DNA of 64,000 bases from JAJEFO01 sp965214325. GTDB taxonomy: Bacteria; Pseudomonadota; Alphaproteobacteria; Rhodobacterales; Rhodobacteraceae. The stretch covers positions 3,906,001 to 3,970,000 of the forward strand of contig CBDCBG010000006.1 of NCBI GenBank assembly GCA_965214325.1. Direction: 5' to 3'. Shown in pieces: positions 43,270-53,760 of this stretch; the stretch's first letter is position 1, and every line of letters starts with the position of its first letter. Position numbers and translations under genes: made by a program. The notes beneath the pieces are model-generated. The model was not told where the DNA came from. It was given only the letters and a program-made list of their open reading frames with translations, and ran no database searches.

Positions 43270-44429
43270 GTTTGCCTGCCCGCCTGATTCTCGACCAGCT
43301 GGTGTCCTTTCCGACGGTCAGCCGGGACACGAACCTGCCCCTCGTCGATTGGGTCAATGACTACCTGAACGACCTCGGCGTCAAGGCGCACCGCATGCCG
43401 AAGCGCGGCGATCCGTCCAAGGAGGCGATCTTCTGCAGCGTGGGGCCGGACGCTCCGGGCGGCGTGGCGCTTTCAGGGCACACGGACGTGGTGCCGGTCG
43501 AGGGACAGGACTGGAGTTCGGACCCATGGGCGGTGAGCGAGCGGGGCGGAAGGCTTTACGGGCGTGGAACCTGCGACATGAAAGGGTTTGACGCCTTGGC
43601 GCTGCATGCCGTGCGGCAGGCACTGTCATGCGATTTGAAGCGACCCCTTCAGGTCGCGCTCTCCTTCGACGAGGAGATAGGTTGCGCGGGTGCGCCGCCG
43701 CTGATCGAGGCGATGGCCGAGGCGGGCCTGCCAAGGGCCGCAATGGCCATCATCGGCGAGCCCTCGATGATGCAGTGCGTCACCGGCCAAAAGGGCAGCG
43801 CGGGTTTCGACGTGCACGTGAAGGGATTCGAGGTGCATTCCTCGATGATGGACAGAGGCGTCAATGCAATCATGGCGGCGTCCCGGCTGATCCACTGGGC
43901 GAATGGCAAGAACGACGAACTGCGGGCCCGCGAACCGTCGATAGTGGCTGCGAACTTCGATCCGCCGTTCACGACGCTTCATGTCGGCACGATCCAGGGC
44001 GGCACGGCGCAGAACATCACTGCGGGCGATTGCAGGTTCGGCATTGACTGGCGCCTGGTCCCCGACGAAGACGCGAAGCAGCTGGATGCCGAGTTCCGTG
44101 CGGTCGTTGCGGAAGTGGATGCCGAGGCGAAGGCGGTCGCGCCGTCCGCCGGCGTCAGGCTCCGACCGTTCCACGACGTGCCCGGGCTCGTGCCTGAAGA
44201 GAACGGCGCTGCAGAGGCGTTGGTCCGAGGCATCACGGGCGACAACGGCACTCATGTCGTAAGCTACGGAACCGAGGCCGGGCACTTCCAGAATGCGGGC
44301 TGCTCGGCAGTGATCTGCGGGCCAGGCGACATCGCGCAGGCGCATCAGGCAGACGAGTTCATTTCGGTCGAACAGTTCGAGGCGGGCGAGGCGTTTCTTG
44401 CGGAAGTGATCGAGAGCCTCACGGAATGA
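43266..44429 (+). CDS. argE: Acetylornithine deacetylase family (ArgE/M20 peptidase)
   Basis: 387 residues. M20 metallohydrolase with metal ligands in LSGHTDVVPVEG (His and Asp), GRGTCDMKGFDA (bridging Asp), DEEIGCAGA (catalytic Glu pair), and a late His in SYGTEAGHFQNAG. ArgE removes the acetyl group from N-acetylornithine, but transporter-linked members also cleave peptides or N-acyl amino acids. The ATGA overlap with oppDF favours a role on imported substrate. Confidence 0.85.
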   Translation: MSLPARLILDQLVSFPTVSRDTNLPLVDWVNDYLNDLGVKAHRMPKRGDPSKEAIFCSVGPDAPGGVALSGHTDVVPVEGQDWSSDPWAVSERGGRLYGRGTCDMKGFDALALHAVRQALSCDLKRPLQVALSFDEEIGCAGAPPLIEAMAEAGLPRAAMAIIGEPSMMQCVTGQKGSAGFDVHVKGFEVHSSMMDRGVNAIMAASRLIHWANGKNDELRAREPSIVAANFDPPFTTLHVGTIQGGTAQNITAGDCRFGIDWRLVPDEDAKQLDAEFRAVVAEVDAEAKAVAPSAGVRLRPFHDVPGLVPEENGAAEALVRGITGDNGTHVVSYGTEAGHFQNAGCSAVICGPGDIAQAHQADEFISVEQFEAGEAFLAEVIESLTE

Positions 44430-44629
44430 GCATCCGGTTCGTGGCGAGGACGTGGCAGCATTCGAGCGGTGCCGTGTCATGTCGGAGACCCGGGTGACCG
44501 GATGCCGCGCACCGAACCCGCAATGCGTGCATGCGCGCGACGCCGGCTCGCCAGCTTCCACCGATGGTGCGGGAGATGCGCCGCTTCGCTGCGAGCCGCC
44601 GTCCACGGAAGGGTTGGCGGCTTCGGGCG

Positions 44630-47047
44630 ATGGCCATGCCTGAGGCGCTTCCCGCACGCTTCGCCGACTGGTTCAGGGGTCGCGGCTGGGCGCCGCATCC
44701 GCATCAGCTGGAGATCGTGGAGCGGGCCGGCGAGCCTGCACTGCTCCTGATAGCTCCCACCGGCGGCGGCAAGACGCTTGCCGGGTTCCTGCCGACGCTC
44801 AAGGAACTCGCGGACGGCAAGGGAGAGGGGCTTCACACGATCTATGTCTCGCCCCTGAAGGCTTTGGCTGCCGACATCGGGCGGAACCTCGGCACGCCGA
44901 TCGGCGAGATGGGCTTGCCGGTCCGGGTCGAGGACCGGACAGGTGACACCTCGCCCTTGCGCAAGAAGCGCCAACGCGCAGACCCGCCGCACATACTCCT
45001 GACGACGCCGGAGAGCCTTGCGCTGCTGCTCACGTACCAGGACGCGCCGAAGATGTTTCGCGGCCTCTCTCGCGTCATCGTTGACGAAATCCACGCCTTG
45101 GCAGAGTCGAGGCGCGGCGACCAGCTTGCCCTGTGCCTCGCCGAGCTCCAGGCTCTCTGCCCGGGGCTTCGACGGGTGGGCCTGTCCGCCACGGTCGAGG
45201 ATCCGTCCGCGATCGCCCGCTTCCTGGCGCATCGGCTCGACCCGTGTCCGATCCTCCATGCCGATCCCGGGCCTGCACCGGAAATCGCCATGCTTGCCAC
45301 GGACGAATTGCCTCCCTGGTCCGGCGGCGGCGGCAAGCATGCGATTCCGGCCGTGCTCGAAGAGGTCAGGAAGCACAGGACGACACTGATTTTCCACAAC
45401 ACTAGGGCGCAGGCCGAAATCTTCTTTCGTCACCTCTGGCTCCAGAACGAGGAAGGCCTTCCGATCGGCATTCACCACGGTTCGCTGGCAAGGCAGCAAC
45501 GGCAAAGGGTGGAAGCCGCGATGGTCAAAGGCGAGCTCAGGGCGGTCGTCTGCACCGGTACGCTCGACCTCGGGATTGACTGGGGAGACGTCGACCTGAT
45601 CATCCAGGTGGGTGCGCCCAAGAACGTGAAGCGGCTCGTGCAGCGAATCGGGCGCGCCAACCATCGTTACAATGCGCCGTCTAAGGCGTTGGTCGTGCCT
45701 GCAAACCGCTTCGAGGTCGTGGAGTGCGTGGCGGCGCTTGAAGCGGTGCGGGAAGGCGATCTCGACGGTGACGCGAGAGGGGAGGGTCCTCGGGACGTGC
45801 TTTGCCAGCAGATCCTGATCAGCGCGTGCCGGGGGCCGTTCGATGCCGACGGCCTTTTCCGGGTGCTTCGGGGTGCCGGGCCGTACGTGGGTCTCCGGAA
45901 CGAGGACTTTCTCGCCTGCCTCGATCTCGTGGCAACGGGCGGCTACGCGCTTCGGGCCTATGACCGTTGGCAACGGCTTCGCCAGAGAGCGGACGGACTC
46001 TGGGAATTCAGGGACCCGCGCGCTCCGGGCGAAGTTCGGCGCAATCTCGGCACGATCCAGGATACGGAGACGCTGAGCGTGAGACTTCGGAACCAGCGGG
46101 TCGGCAAGCCCCTGGGAGAGATCGAGGAGCTGTTTGCGGCAAGTCTCGCTCCCGGAGACACGTTCCTGATTGGCGGGCAGGTCGTGCGCTATGACCGGTT
46201 GCGCGAAATGACCGTGGAAGTGTCGCGCCAGCCGGACAAGGCGCCGAAGATCGCGGTCTTTGCGGGGACGAAGTTCGCAACGTCGACGCAGCTCAGCCAC
46301 CGCATCCTGAGGATGTTCCAGGCCGACGACTGGCCTGCATTGCCGCGTCATACGGCGGATTGGCTGCACCTCCAGCGCGAACGTTCGAGACTCCCCGAGG
46401 CGGGCCGGATCCTGGTCGAGAGCTTTCCGCATGATGGCCGGCAGAACACCTGCATCTACGGATTTGCGGGACGCAACGCGATGCAGACTCTCGGGCTTCT
46501 GGTCACCCGGAAAATGGAAGAGATGGGTTTCGGTCCGCTGGGTTTCGTTTCGACGGATTATGCCGTCCTGATCTGGAGCCTGGACGCGATTCCTGATCCC
46601 GAGCCGCTCTTCGAGGCGCGGGAACTGCGCACCGCATTCGAAGCGTGGATGTCCGGCAATGCCGTCATGAAGCGCACGTTTCGCGCCACGGCAACGGTCG
46701 CGATGATGCTTCCGAGGAATCATGGTGCCGCAAGGCGCACCGGCCGGCAGGCGAGATTCTCTTCCGACGTTCTCTACGACACGCTCGCAAAGTACGATCC
46801 TGGACATCTCATGCTGAAGATCACGCGCGAGGAGGCGATGCGGGGCCTGGTTGATTTCGGGCGGATCGAGGAACTGCTCGAGCGGACCAGGGGCCGGATC
46901 GATCATGTCGTTCTCGACCAGATTGCTCCGTTGGCCGCTCCGCTTCTTCTCGAGCATGGAAAGGTCCCGATTGCCGGGGAAGGTCGCGAACGGATGCTGA
47001 TGGCCGATGCGGAGGCCTTGATGGCGGCGGCGGGCCTGCGCGCCTGA
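44630..47047 (+). CDS. Ligase-associated DEXH-box DNA helicase (Lhr-like)
   Basis: 805 residues from ATG 44630 (ATG 44636 also possible). Superfamily 2 helicase: APTGGGKT Walker A near residue 40, DEIHAL box, GLSATVED, HHGSLARQQR, and the late TGTLDLGIDWGDVD plus QRIGRANHR motifs. The C-terminal Lhr-type domain follows. In many bacteria it is encoded with an ATP-dependent ligase, an exonuclease and a phosphoesterase in a DNA-repair cluster; those partners are not adjacent here. Confidence 0.93.
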   Translation: MAMPEALPARFADWFRGRGWAPHPHQLEIVERAGEPALLLIAPTGGGKTLAGFLPTLKELADGKGEGLHTIYVSPLKALAADIGRNLGTPIGEMGLPVRVEDRTGDTSPLRKKRQRADPPHILLTTPESLALLLTYQDAPKMFRGLSRVIVDEIHALAESRRGDQLALCLAELQALCPGLRRVGLSATVEDPSAIARFLAHRLDPCPILHADPGPAPEIAMLATDELPPWSGGGGKHAIPAVLEEVRKHRTTLIFHNTRAQAEIFFRHLWLQNEEGLPIGIHHGSLARQQRQRVEAAMVKGELRAVVCTGTLDLGIDWGDVDLIIQVGAPKNVKRLVQRIGRANHRYNAPSKALVVPANRFEVVECVAALEAVREGDLDGDARGEGPRDVLCQQILISACRGPFDADGLFRVLRGAGPYVGLRNEDFLACLDLVATGGYALRAYDRWQRLRQRADGLWEFRDPRAPGEVRRNLGTIQDTETLSVRLRNQRVGKPLGEIEELFAASLAPGDTFLIGGQVVRYDRLREMTVEVSRQPDKAPKIAVFAGTKFATSTQLSHRILRMFQADDWPALPRHTADWLHLQRERSRLPEAGRILVESFPHDGRQNTCIYGFAGRNAMQTLGLLVTRKMEEMGFGPLGFVSTDYAVLIWSLDAIPDPEPLFEARELRTAFEAWMSGNAVMKRTFRATATVAMMLPRNHGAARRTGRQARFSSDVLYDTLAKYDPGHLMLKITREEAMRGLVDFGRIEELLERTRGRIDHVVLDQIAPLAAPLLLEHGKVPIAGEGRERMLMADAEALMAAAGLRA

Positions 47048-47583
47048 CACGCGTCGGGAGCGGCCTTTGCGCGCGGGGCGTCCACGCGCAAGTCCGGGGC
47101 GGACTGTCACCGCACAAGGCTTTGCGGGGTCTGGTGCGGGGCGCTTTCCCGCGCCACGCAGGACGCAGGGTGCCATGGCCGGCATCTTCCTGCGCGTGGT
47201 CCAGCTCAGGTTCGGAAGGAATCGTTCGGTGCGGGAGACCGAGACCCGGTCCGCGACGACCGAGGATCCGCACGCCTGGGGCGAAGCATTGAACTTCGCG
47301 CCGGACCTTGGCGCGATCCTTGAGTTCGGCACCGCACTCGGATCCGCGACTGCAATCCGGGACACGAAGGCGGGCGCGTCGCCGAACGGCTCGGTCGAGC
47401 ACCGCGAGACCACCGGAATCATGGAGTGCAAGGCCGACACGTTCCCTCGATCGGCCCGGCTTGCGATCGAGTGACTTCACATGCGCGAGAGGTGGAAGTC
47501 CGGGCAGGGCCGCTCGTTGCACGAACATTCCGCTTGCGTCCCTGCATGCCTCGAAGTCGCCCGTTCGTGCACAAGCTGGGGGA
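47048..47583. other. Intergenic region without recognised genes
   Basis: About 535 bases between the convergent helicase and topA. The phosphoesterase often found after this helicase is absent. A 135-codon frame on the plus strand lacks recognisable similarity. No terminator was identified. Confidence 0.4.
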
Positions 47584-50124
47584 TCAGGAACTCTTGCGCC
47601 GACGACGCGTCTTGCCGCCCTTCGCTTCGCGCTCTTCGATGAGTCGCGTCGCGGCGGCCATGTCAATGCCGGCTGGATCGGTGCCCCGGGGGACGGTCGC
47701 GTTCACCTTGTTCCACTTCACGTAGGGTCCGTACTTTCCGTCCAGAACGGTCACGGGGCCGCCGCGCTCGGGGTGTTCGCCGAGCTCCTTCAGGACCGGA
47801 GCGTTCCAGCCACGGTTGCCGCGCGAGGCCACCTTTGCCGCGATGAGCTCGACGGCGCGGTTCATTCCGACGCTCCAGACTTCCTCGATCGATTCGAGGT
47901 CGGCGGTCGTGCCGCCCTTGGAACTCGTGGAATCCGCGTGTTTCAGGTAGGGGCCGAAGCGCCCGACATTGGCCCAGATTGACACGCCGTCTTCAGGGTG
48001 CTGACCGACGAGACGAGGCAGTTCGAGGAGCCTGAGCGCGTCCTCGAGCGTGATCGCGGCCGGATCCCAGGCTTCAGGCACGGTGCGGCGCGGCGGCTTT
48101 GCGCAGTCGGCCGAAGTCTCGCCTCGCTGAACGTAGGGTCCGAAGCGGCCCTTGTGGACCCAGATCGCCTCTCCGCCTTCCTCGCCCAGTTTCCTTCCTT
48201 CGGGGGGGAGGCCGATTTCCGGTTCGGTGCCCGGCGGTCCGAAGGCCCGCGTGTAACGGCACTCGGGATAGTTCGAGCAACCGATGAAGGCTCCGCCGGA
48301 GCGGGCGGTTCGCACCGCCAGCCGCCCGGAGTCGCAGTGGGGGCAAATGCGCGGGTCGCGACCGTCCACGGTTGGCGGAAAGAGATGCGGTGCAAGCACC
48401 TCGTTGATCTTTTCAAGGACGTCGGCGAAGCGGAGTTCGGATGTTTCCTCGACGGCAGCGTTGAACTCGTCCCAGAAGCGCGCAAGCACATCCTTCCAGT
48501 CACGGGTCCCGGACGTGATGTCGTCAAGTTCCTCCTCCAGCTTGGCCGTGAAGTCGTAACTCAGGTAGCGGCGAAAGTAGTTCATCAGGAAAGCGGTCAC
48601 CAGTTGCCCCTTTTCCTCCGGGTGGAGCCGGTCGTTCTCCTTCCGCACGTATCCTCTGTCCTGTATCGTTGTGACGACGGACGCGTAGGTCGACGGACGT
48701 CCGATGCCGATCTCCTCCATCTTCTTGACGAGCGCGGCTTCAGTGTAGCGCGGCGGTGGCTTCGTGAAGTGCTGCTCGGGCAGGACCTGGCGCTGCCGGA
48801 CGGATTCGTCCTTGGCGATTCGGGGAAGGGTCCTGTCATTGTCGTCGACCGCCTCGTCGCGACCTTCCTGGTAGACCTTCATGAAGCCTTCGAAGATCTT
48901 GACCTGACCGGTCGCCCGGAGCTCGGTCATGCCATCCGCGCCCGCGATGTCGACCGTGGTCCGTTCGAACCTGGCATTCTCCATTTGGCTCGAGAGCGCC
49001 CGCCTCCGAATGAGGTCGTACAGGTCAAGCTGACCCTTGTCCGGGATTCGGAGCGTCGCCGGGTCCGCCGTCATGCGGGTCGGGCGGATGCATTCATGCG
49101 CTTCCTGTGCGTTCTTGACCTTGCTTTTGTGCCTGCGTGGCACCTCGGGAACATACCTTGCGCCGTATCGTTCCCTGATTGCATCGCGGACGGCCACGAT
49201 CGCTTCGGGAGCCATGTCGACACCGTCCGTCCGCATATAGGTGATGTGCCCGGCTTCGTAGAGCTTCTGCGCCGCCTGCATCGTCTGTCGTGCGCCGAAT
49301 CTCAGCTTGCGGGACGCCTCCTGCTGCAGCGTGGACGTTATGAACGGCGCCGGCGGCTTGCGCGAAACGGGATTCGCTTCGACCGACTTGACCGAAAGGT
49401 CGCATGACTGGATTGCCTTGACCGCCTCGTTCGCGCGCTCCTCATCGGGTATTCCGGGCCTGTCGAGCCTCTCGCCGCCTAGCACGGTCAGTCGAGCCTG
49501 GAATTCCTCCCCTCTCGGCGTGGCAAGGACCGCCTTGACGGTCCAGTATTCCTGAACCTGAAACGCCTCCACTTCCATTTCGCGCTCGACGATGAGCCGC
49601 AGGCACACGGATTGCACACGGCCCGCAGACCGCGCGCCGGGCAGCTTTCTCCAAAGTACCGGCGAAAGCGTGTAGCCCACGAGATAGTCGAGAGCGCGGC
49701 GGGCAAGATAGGCCTCGACGAGGTCCCGGTCGACCTTGCGCGGGTTTTCCATGGCCTCGGTCAGGCCCTTCCTCGTGACCGAGTTGAAAGCGATCCTGTC
49801 GACCTGGGTGCCTGTCCGGATGGCCTTGCGGGCGCGAAGCGCCTCCTCAAGGTGCCAGGAGATCGCCTCGCCCTCGCGGTCAGGGTCGGTGGCGAGTATG
49901 AGCGCCGAGTCCCTTTGGAGAGCGTCGGCGATTGCCTTGATGTGCTTTCTTGATCCCGCCGGGATCTCCCACTTCATCGCGAAGTTGTGGTCGGGATCCA
50001 CCGAGCCATCCTTCTCGGAGAGATCGCGCACGTGTCCGAAACTTGCGAGCACGGTGTAGTCCTTGCCGAGATAGCTCTTGATCGTCTTGGCCTTGGCGGG
50101 AGACTCGACGACGACAACAGGCAT
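47584..50124 (-). CDS. topA: DNA topoisomerase I (type IA)
   Basis: 846 residues from ATG 50124, with GGGAG upstream. Toprim domain opens with VVVESPAKAKTIKSYLG, acidic triad ATDPDREGE (D80, D82, E84), and catalytic tyrosine Y296 in GHITYMRTDG. C-terminal repeats include one Cys4-type zinc ribbon (CPHCDSG... CSNYPEC) and further Cys-poor copies, followed by a Lys/Arg-rich tail. It relaxes negative supercoils. Confidence 0.96.
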   Translation of the reverse strand: MPVVVVESPAKAKTIKSYLGKDYTVLASFGHVRDLSEKDGSVDPDHNFAMKWEIPAGSRKHIKAIADALQRDSALILATDPDREGEAISWHLEEALRARKAIRTGTQVDRIAFNSVTRKGLTEAMENPRKVDRDLVEAYLARRALDYLVGYTLSPVLWRKLPGARSAGRVQSVCLRLIVEREMEVEAFQVQEYWTVKAVLATPRGEEFQARLTVLGGERLDRPGIPDEERANEAVKAIQSCDLSVKSVEANPVSRKPPAPFITSTLQQEASRKLRFGARQTMQAAQKLYEAGHITYMRTDGVDMAPEAIVAVRDAIRERYGARYVPEVPRRHKSKVKNAQEAHECIRPTRMTADPATLRIPDKGQLDLYDLIRRRALSSQMENARFERTTVDIAGADGMTELRATGQVKIFEGFMKVYQEGRDEAVDDNDRTLPRIAKDESVRQRQVLPEQHFTKPPPRYTEAALVKKMEEIGIGRPSTYASVVTTIQDRGYVRKENDRLHPEEKGQLVTAFLMNYFRRYLSYDFTAKLEEELDDITSGTRDWKDVLARFWDEFNAAVEETSELRFADVLEKINEVLAPHLFPPTVDGRDPRICPHCDSGRLAVRTARSGGAFIGCSNYPECRYTRAFGPPGTEPEIGLPPEGRKLGEEGGEAIWVHKGRFGPYVQRGETSADCAKPPRRTVPEAWDPAAITLEDALRLLELPRLVGQHPEDGVSIWANVGRFGPYLKHADSTSSKGGTTADLESIEEVWSVGMNRAVELIAAKVASRGNRGWNAPVLKELGEHPERGGPVTVLDGKYGPYVKWNKVNATVPRGTDPAGIDMAAATRLIEEREAKGGKTRRRRKSS

Positions 50125-50365
50125 TGGGGACTCCCGAAAAGCGAACGCGGTGGTGGCGGCGGAAGATGTGGGGCGTTGTCGGCATTTGTCAATGTGTGAC
50201 GGGCTGCGGCTGCCGCATTCGGCAATTCCAGGGCATTTCGCGCAGGGATGGTTCGCCATTCGGCACGACGATCACCCGTGTCGGACGGCGTCGGCACATG
50301 ATGTGCGAGGGCCGGTTCCCCGGATTGCCGGGCGATTCGGAACGTGAACTGCCCCGCCGGAACGG

Positions 50366-51790
50366 TCAGGCGGATGAACCGCCCACGGTCAGGTTGCCGA
50401 TCAGGAGCGTGGGTTGACCGACGCCGACGGGCACCCATTGCCCCGCCTTGCCGCAATTGCCTGTGCCGGGGTCGAGCTTCATGTCGTTTCCGACCGCGCG
50501 GATGTGCCGAAGCGCGGTTGCCCCGTCGCCGATCAAGGTCGCGCCCTTCACGGGCTCGCAGATCCTGCCGTTCCTGACGCGATAGGCCTCCGTGCACGAA
50601 AACACGAACTTTCCGTTGGTGATGTCCACCTGCCCGCCGCCGAAGCCGGCGGCATGGATGCCGTCGTTGAGCTCGGCGATGATCGTTTCGGGTTCGGCGC
50701 GGCCGGGCAGCATGTACGTGTTCGTCATCCTTGGCATGGGGGCGTGGGCGAAGCTCTCGCGACGGCCGTTGCCGGTTGCTTCCACTCCCAGCAACCGCGC
50801 GTTCTGTCGATCCTGCATGTAGTTCACGAGGACGCCGTCCTCGATCAGGACATTCCTGCTCGACGGCGTGCCCTCGTCGTCGACATGCAGCGACCCGCGA
50901 CGGTCAGGGAGCGTCCCGTCGTCCAGCACGGTCACGTCGCTTGCAGCGATCTGCTGCCCCATGAGATCGGCAAATGCAGAGGACTTCTTGCGGTTGAAGT
51001 CCCCCTCAAGGCCATGGCCGATCGCCTCGTGCAGGAGGATGCCGGGCCAGCCCGGACCAAGGGTCACGTCCATCACGCCCGCCGGCGCCGCCACCGCGTC
51101 AAGATTGACGAGGGCAATGCGAAGGGCTTCGCGCACGAGCGATTGCCAGTGCTCCGGCAAGATCAGCCCGGAAAGCCCGTGGCGGCCTCCGCTTCCGGCC
51201 ATGCCCGGCTCGCGGCGACTGTCCCTTTCGACGATCACGCCGACATTGATGCGTGCCATCGGCCGCGCATCGGTGACGCAGCGGCCGTCGGGGCGCAGGA
51301 TCGCAACCTCCTGAAGCGACGCCGCCAGCGTGGCGGAGACCTGCACGACACGGGAATCCAGGCTGCGCGCGAACGCGTCGATCTCCTTCAGCGTTTCGAT
51401 CTTGAGCGGAAACTCGGCATCCTCCATGGGATTCTCGTCGCCATAGAGCTTGTGCAAACCGGGGGTCGGCGACGCAGCGAGCGAACCGCCCCCATCACCC
51501 ACGGCCAGCCGAACGGTCTTGGCGGCCCGTTTCAGGCTGTCCTGGCTGATCTCGGTCGAATGCGCGTATCCGGCGGTTTCGCCGAGAACGGCCCGGAGCC
51601 CGAAGCCTTCCGCCCTGTCATGGCTTGCATTTCGCACACGCCCGTCGTCATAGGCCAGAACCTCCGAACGGCGGCGTTCCAGAAACAGTTCGCCGTCATC
51701 CGCGCTCCTGACCGCCTCTTGCAGGATGCGGAGGGCGGCGCCCTTGTCCAAATGCGTCTCGAACGGCCTAAACCGGGTCGGCACGGCCAT
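50366..51790 (-). CDS. tldD: Metalloprotease TldD
   Basis: 474 residues from ATG 51790. The HEAIGHGLEGD motif gives the zinc site (HExxxH) of the TldD/TldE family, which cleaves unfolded peptides and matures some microcins and toxin-antitoxin proteins. The C-terminal beta domain (GGGQVDITNGKFVFSCTEAY) is intact. No tldE is in the window. The next gene (coxB) is divergent, as in Rhodobacteraceae. Confidence 0.94.
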   Translation of the reverse strand: MAVPTRFRPFETHLDKGAALRILQEAVRSADDGELFLERRRSEVLAYDDGRVRNASHDRAEGFGLRAVLGETAGYAHSTEISQDSLKRAAKTVRLAVGDGGGSLAASPTPGLHKLYGDENPMEDAEFPLKIETLKEIDAFARSLDSRVVQVSATLAASLQEVAILRPDGRCVTDARPMARINVGVIVERDSRREPGMAGSGGRHGLSGLILPEHWQSLVREALRIALVNLDAVAAPAGVMDVTLGPGWPGILLHEAIGHGLEGDFNRKKSSAFADLMGQQIAASDVTVLDDGTLPDRRGSLHVDDEGTPSSRNVLIEDGVLVNYMQDRQNARLLGVEATGNGRRESFAHAPMPRMTNTYMLPGRAEPETIIAELNDGIHAAGFGGGQVDITNGKFVFSCTEAYRVRNGRICEPVKGATLIGDGATALRHIRAVGNDMKLDPGTGNCGKAGQWVPVGVGQPTLLIGNLTVGGSSA

Positions 51791-51948
51791 GCCTGGCTCC
51801 TTCTGCAATTCGGAAAAGCGTCTGAATGCCGCAATCAGATGCCTTGTTCGGGAACATCATATATGGTTTCTAGCGTCTAAGGAACAACCGGCGGACCATG
51901 CCGAATTGACGCATGCCAGAATGCCATTGCGAACAGGACCCTCGACTG

Positions 51949-52830
51949 ATGCGCCCAAGAACCCTTCTCACCGGCCTGACCGTGCTTGTTGCCGGAAGCG
52001 CCGCACATGCGCAGGACCTGCCCTTCATCGGGCAGCCGGACCAGGCCGGGCTCGGTTTCCAGAAGCCCACGACCGAGCTCGCGCGCGACATCCAGTGGCT
52101 GGACGGGATGGTGCTCATCATCATCACCGCGATTTCGCTGTTCGTAATGGCGCTGCTCCTGATCTGCATCGTGCGCTTCAACCGCCGCGTCAATCCGAAC
52201 CCGGCAAGTTTCACGCATAACACGCCGGTCGAGGTGGCCTGGACCGTCATTCCGATCGTGATCCTGGTGTTCATCGGGGCGTTTTCGCTGCCGGTGCTGT
52301 TCAAGCAGCAGATCATTCCGGAGCCGGAGGTGTTCATCAAGGCGACCGGCAACCAGTGGTACTGGGAATACGAGTATCCGGACGAGGAAATCAGCTTTGC
52401 GAGTTACATGATCGGCATTGACAGCGCGAACCAGATGACGCCGGAAACGTCCAGGCAACTGGCCGAAGCGGGTTACACGGATGCGCACTTCCTCCTCGCC
52501 ACCGACACATCGGTCGTCATTCCGACCGGCAAGGTCGTCGTGGTTCAGGTCACCGCCGCCGACGTGATCCATGCCTGGACCATCCCGTCGTTCGGCGTGA
52601 AGCAGGACGCGGTTCCGGGTCGTCTCGCCGAGCTCTGGTTCAAGGTCGACGAAGGCCATGAAGGAGTGTATTTCGGGCAGTGTTCCGAGCTTTGCGGCCT
52701 GAGCCACTCCTACATGCCCGTCACGGTCAAGGCGGTGACGGGCGCCGAATACGACGCGTGGACCGCCGACACCCGGGCGGCAGGGAGCTACATCGAGCCC
52801 GGTCCGATCCGGTTGGCGGCAAGCGAGTAG
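51949..52830 (+). CDS. coxB: Cytochrome c oxidase subunit II
   Basis: 293 residues from ATG 51949. A signal peptide (LLTGLTVLVAGSAAHAQ) is followed by two membrane helices (MVLIIITAISLFVMALLL and PIVILVFIGAFSLPVLF). The periplasmic cupredoxin domain has the CuA ligands H208, C245, E247, C249, H253 and M256 within QCSELCGLSHSYM. It receives electrons from cytochrome c. Subunit I is not in the window, as in other genomes with this gene order. Confidence 0.96.
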   Translation: MRPRTLLTGLTVLVAGSAAHAQDLPFIGQPDQAGLGFQKPTTELARDIQWLDGMVLIIITAISLFVMALLLICIVRFNRRVNPNPASFTHNTPVEVAWTVIPIVILVFIGAFSLPVLFKQQIIPEPEVFIKATGNQWYWEYEYPDEEISFASYMIGIDSANQMTPETSRQLAEAGYTDAHFLLATDTSVVIPTGKVVVVQVTAADVIHAWTIPSFGVKQDAVPGRLAELWFKVDEGHEGVYFGQCSELCGLSHSYMPVTVKAVTGAEYDAWTADTRAAGSYIEPGPIRLAASE

Positions 52831-52836
52831 AATCGA

Positions 52837-53760
52837 ATGCCTGACCTCGCGATCAGCGCGGCGCACGAGCACGAACCGACATTCGGCGACTACGTTGCGC
52901 TGCTGAAGCCGAGAGTGATGTCACTCGTGGTTTTCACGGCGCTGGCTGGCCTCCTGGTCGCCCCGGCATCGCTTCACGCGGTCGAAGCGGTTGCGGCGAT
53001 GCTCTTCATTGCGCTCGGGGCAGGGGCCGCTGGCGCCCTGAACATGTGGTACGACGCGGACATCGACGCGGTCATGCGGCGGACGATGGGGCGCCCGGTG
53101 CCTAGCGGCCGGGTCGCGCCGGACGAGGCACTGGCGATCGGCGTGGGCCTGTCCGGCCTCTCAGTGGTGATGCTTGGCCTGGCGACGAACATGCTCGCGG
53201 CTTCCCTGCTTGCCGTCACGATTTCGTTCTACGTTGTCATCTACACGATGTGGCTGAAGCGCCGGACGCCGCAGAACATCGTGATCGGCGGGGCGGCCGG
53301 GGCCTTTCCGCCGATGATCGGCTGGGTGGCGGCAACGGGAAGCGTTTCCCTGGAAGCCTGCCTGATGTTCGCATTGATCTTCATCTGGACACCGCCGCAT
53401 TTCTGGGCCTTGGCCCTTTTCATGCGGTCCGACTACGAGGATGCAGGCGTGCCGATGCTTACGGTGACACACGGCCGTCCTGCGGCGCGGAGATACATCC
53501 TGGCGTACACGCTGCTTCTCGTGCCCGTGTCGCTCTGGCTTGCCTTGGGCCCGATCGGCGGCCCGGTGAGCCTTGCCGCCGCCGTCGTGCTGAACCTCAT
53601 GTTCGTGTGGGGCGCGGCACAGATCTGCAGGCGGGACGAGGCTGCTGCCCAAGGCGACGGCTACGCTGCGGAAAAGGCGTTCTTCCGGGCCTCGCTGTTC
53701 TACCTGTTCCTGCACTTCGGTGCGTTCCTCGCCGACGCGATGGTGAGGCAGGTGTCATGA
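52837..53760 (+). CDS. ctaB: Protoheme IX farnesyltransferase
   Basis: 307 residues. UbiA-fold membrane enzyme that makes heme O. The diagnostic aspartate motif NMWYDADIDAVMRRTMGRP is near residues 69-87, and a second is in the IWTPPHFWALALF region. Nine or so membrane helices are visible. It begins 6 bases after coxB and ends in an ATGA overlap with the next small gene, so it is part of the oxidase operon. Confidence 0.96.
   Translation: MPDLAISAAHEHEPTFGDYVALLKPRVMSLVVFTALAGLLVAPASLHAVEAVAAMLFIALGAGAAGALNMWYDADIDAVMRRTMGRPVPSGRVAPDEALAIGVGLSGLSVVMLGLATNMLAASLLAVTISFYVVIYTMWLKRRTPQNIVIGGAAGAFPPMIGWVAATGSVSLEACLMFALIFIWTPPHFWALALFMRSDYEDAGVPMLTVTHGRPAARRYILAYTLLLVPVSLWLALGPIGGPVSLAAAVVLNLMFVWGAAQICRRDEAAAQGDGYAAEKAFFRASLFYLFLHFGAFLADAMVRQVS

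Noticed and set aside
44477..47440. A 987-codon open frame antisense to the Lhr-like helicase
   Set aside because: It is a by-product of G+C-rich codon use opposite a clear helicase gene; its translation shows no family resemblance.
47067..47474. A 135-codon frame after the helicase gene as a possible small protein
   Set aside because: No recognisable domain and the opposite strand is equally open; not supported as a gene.
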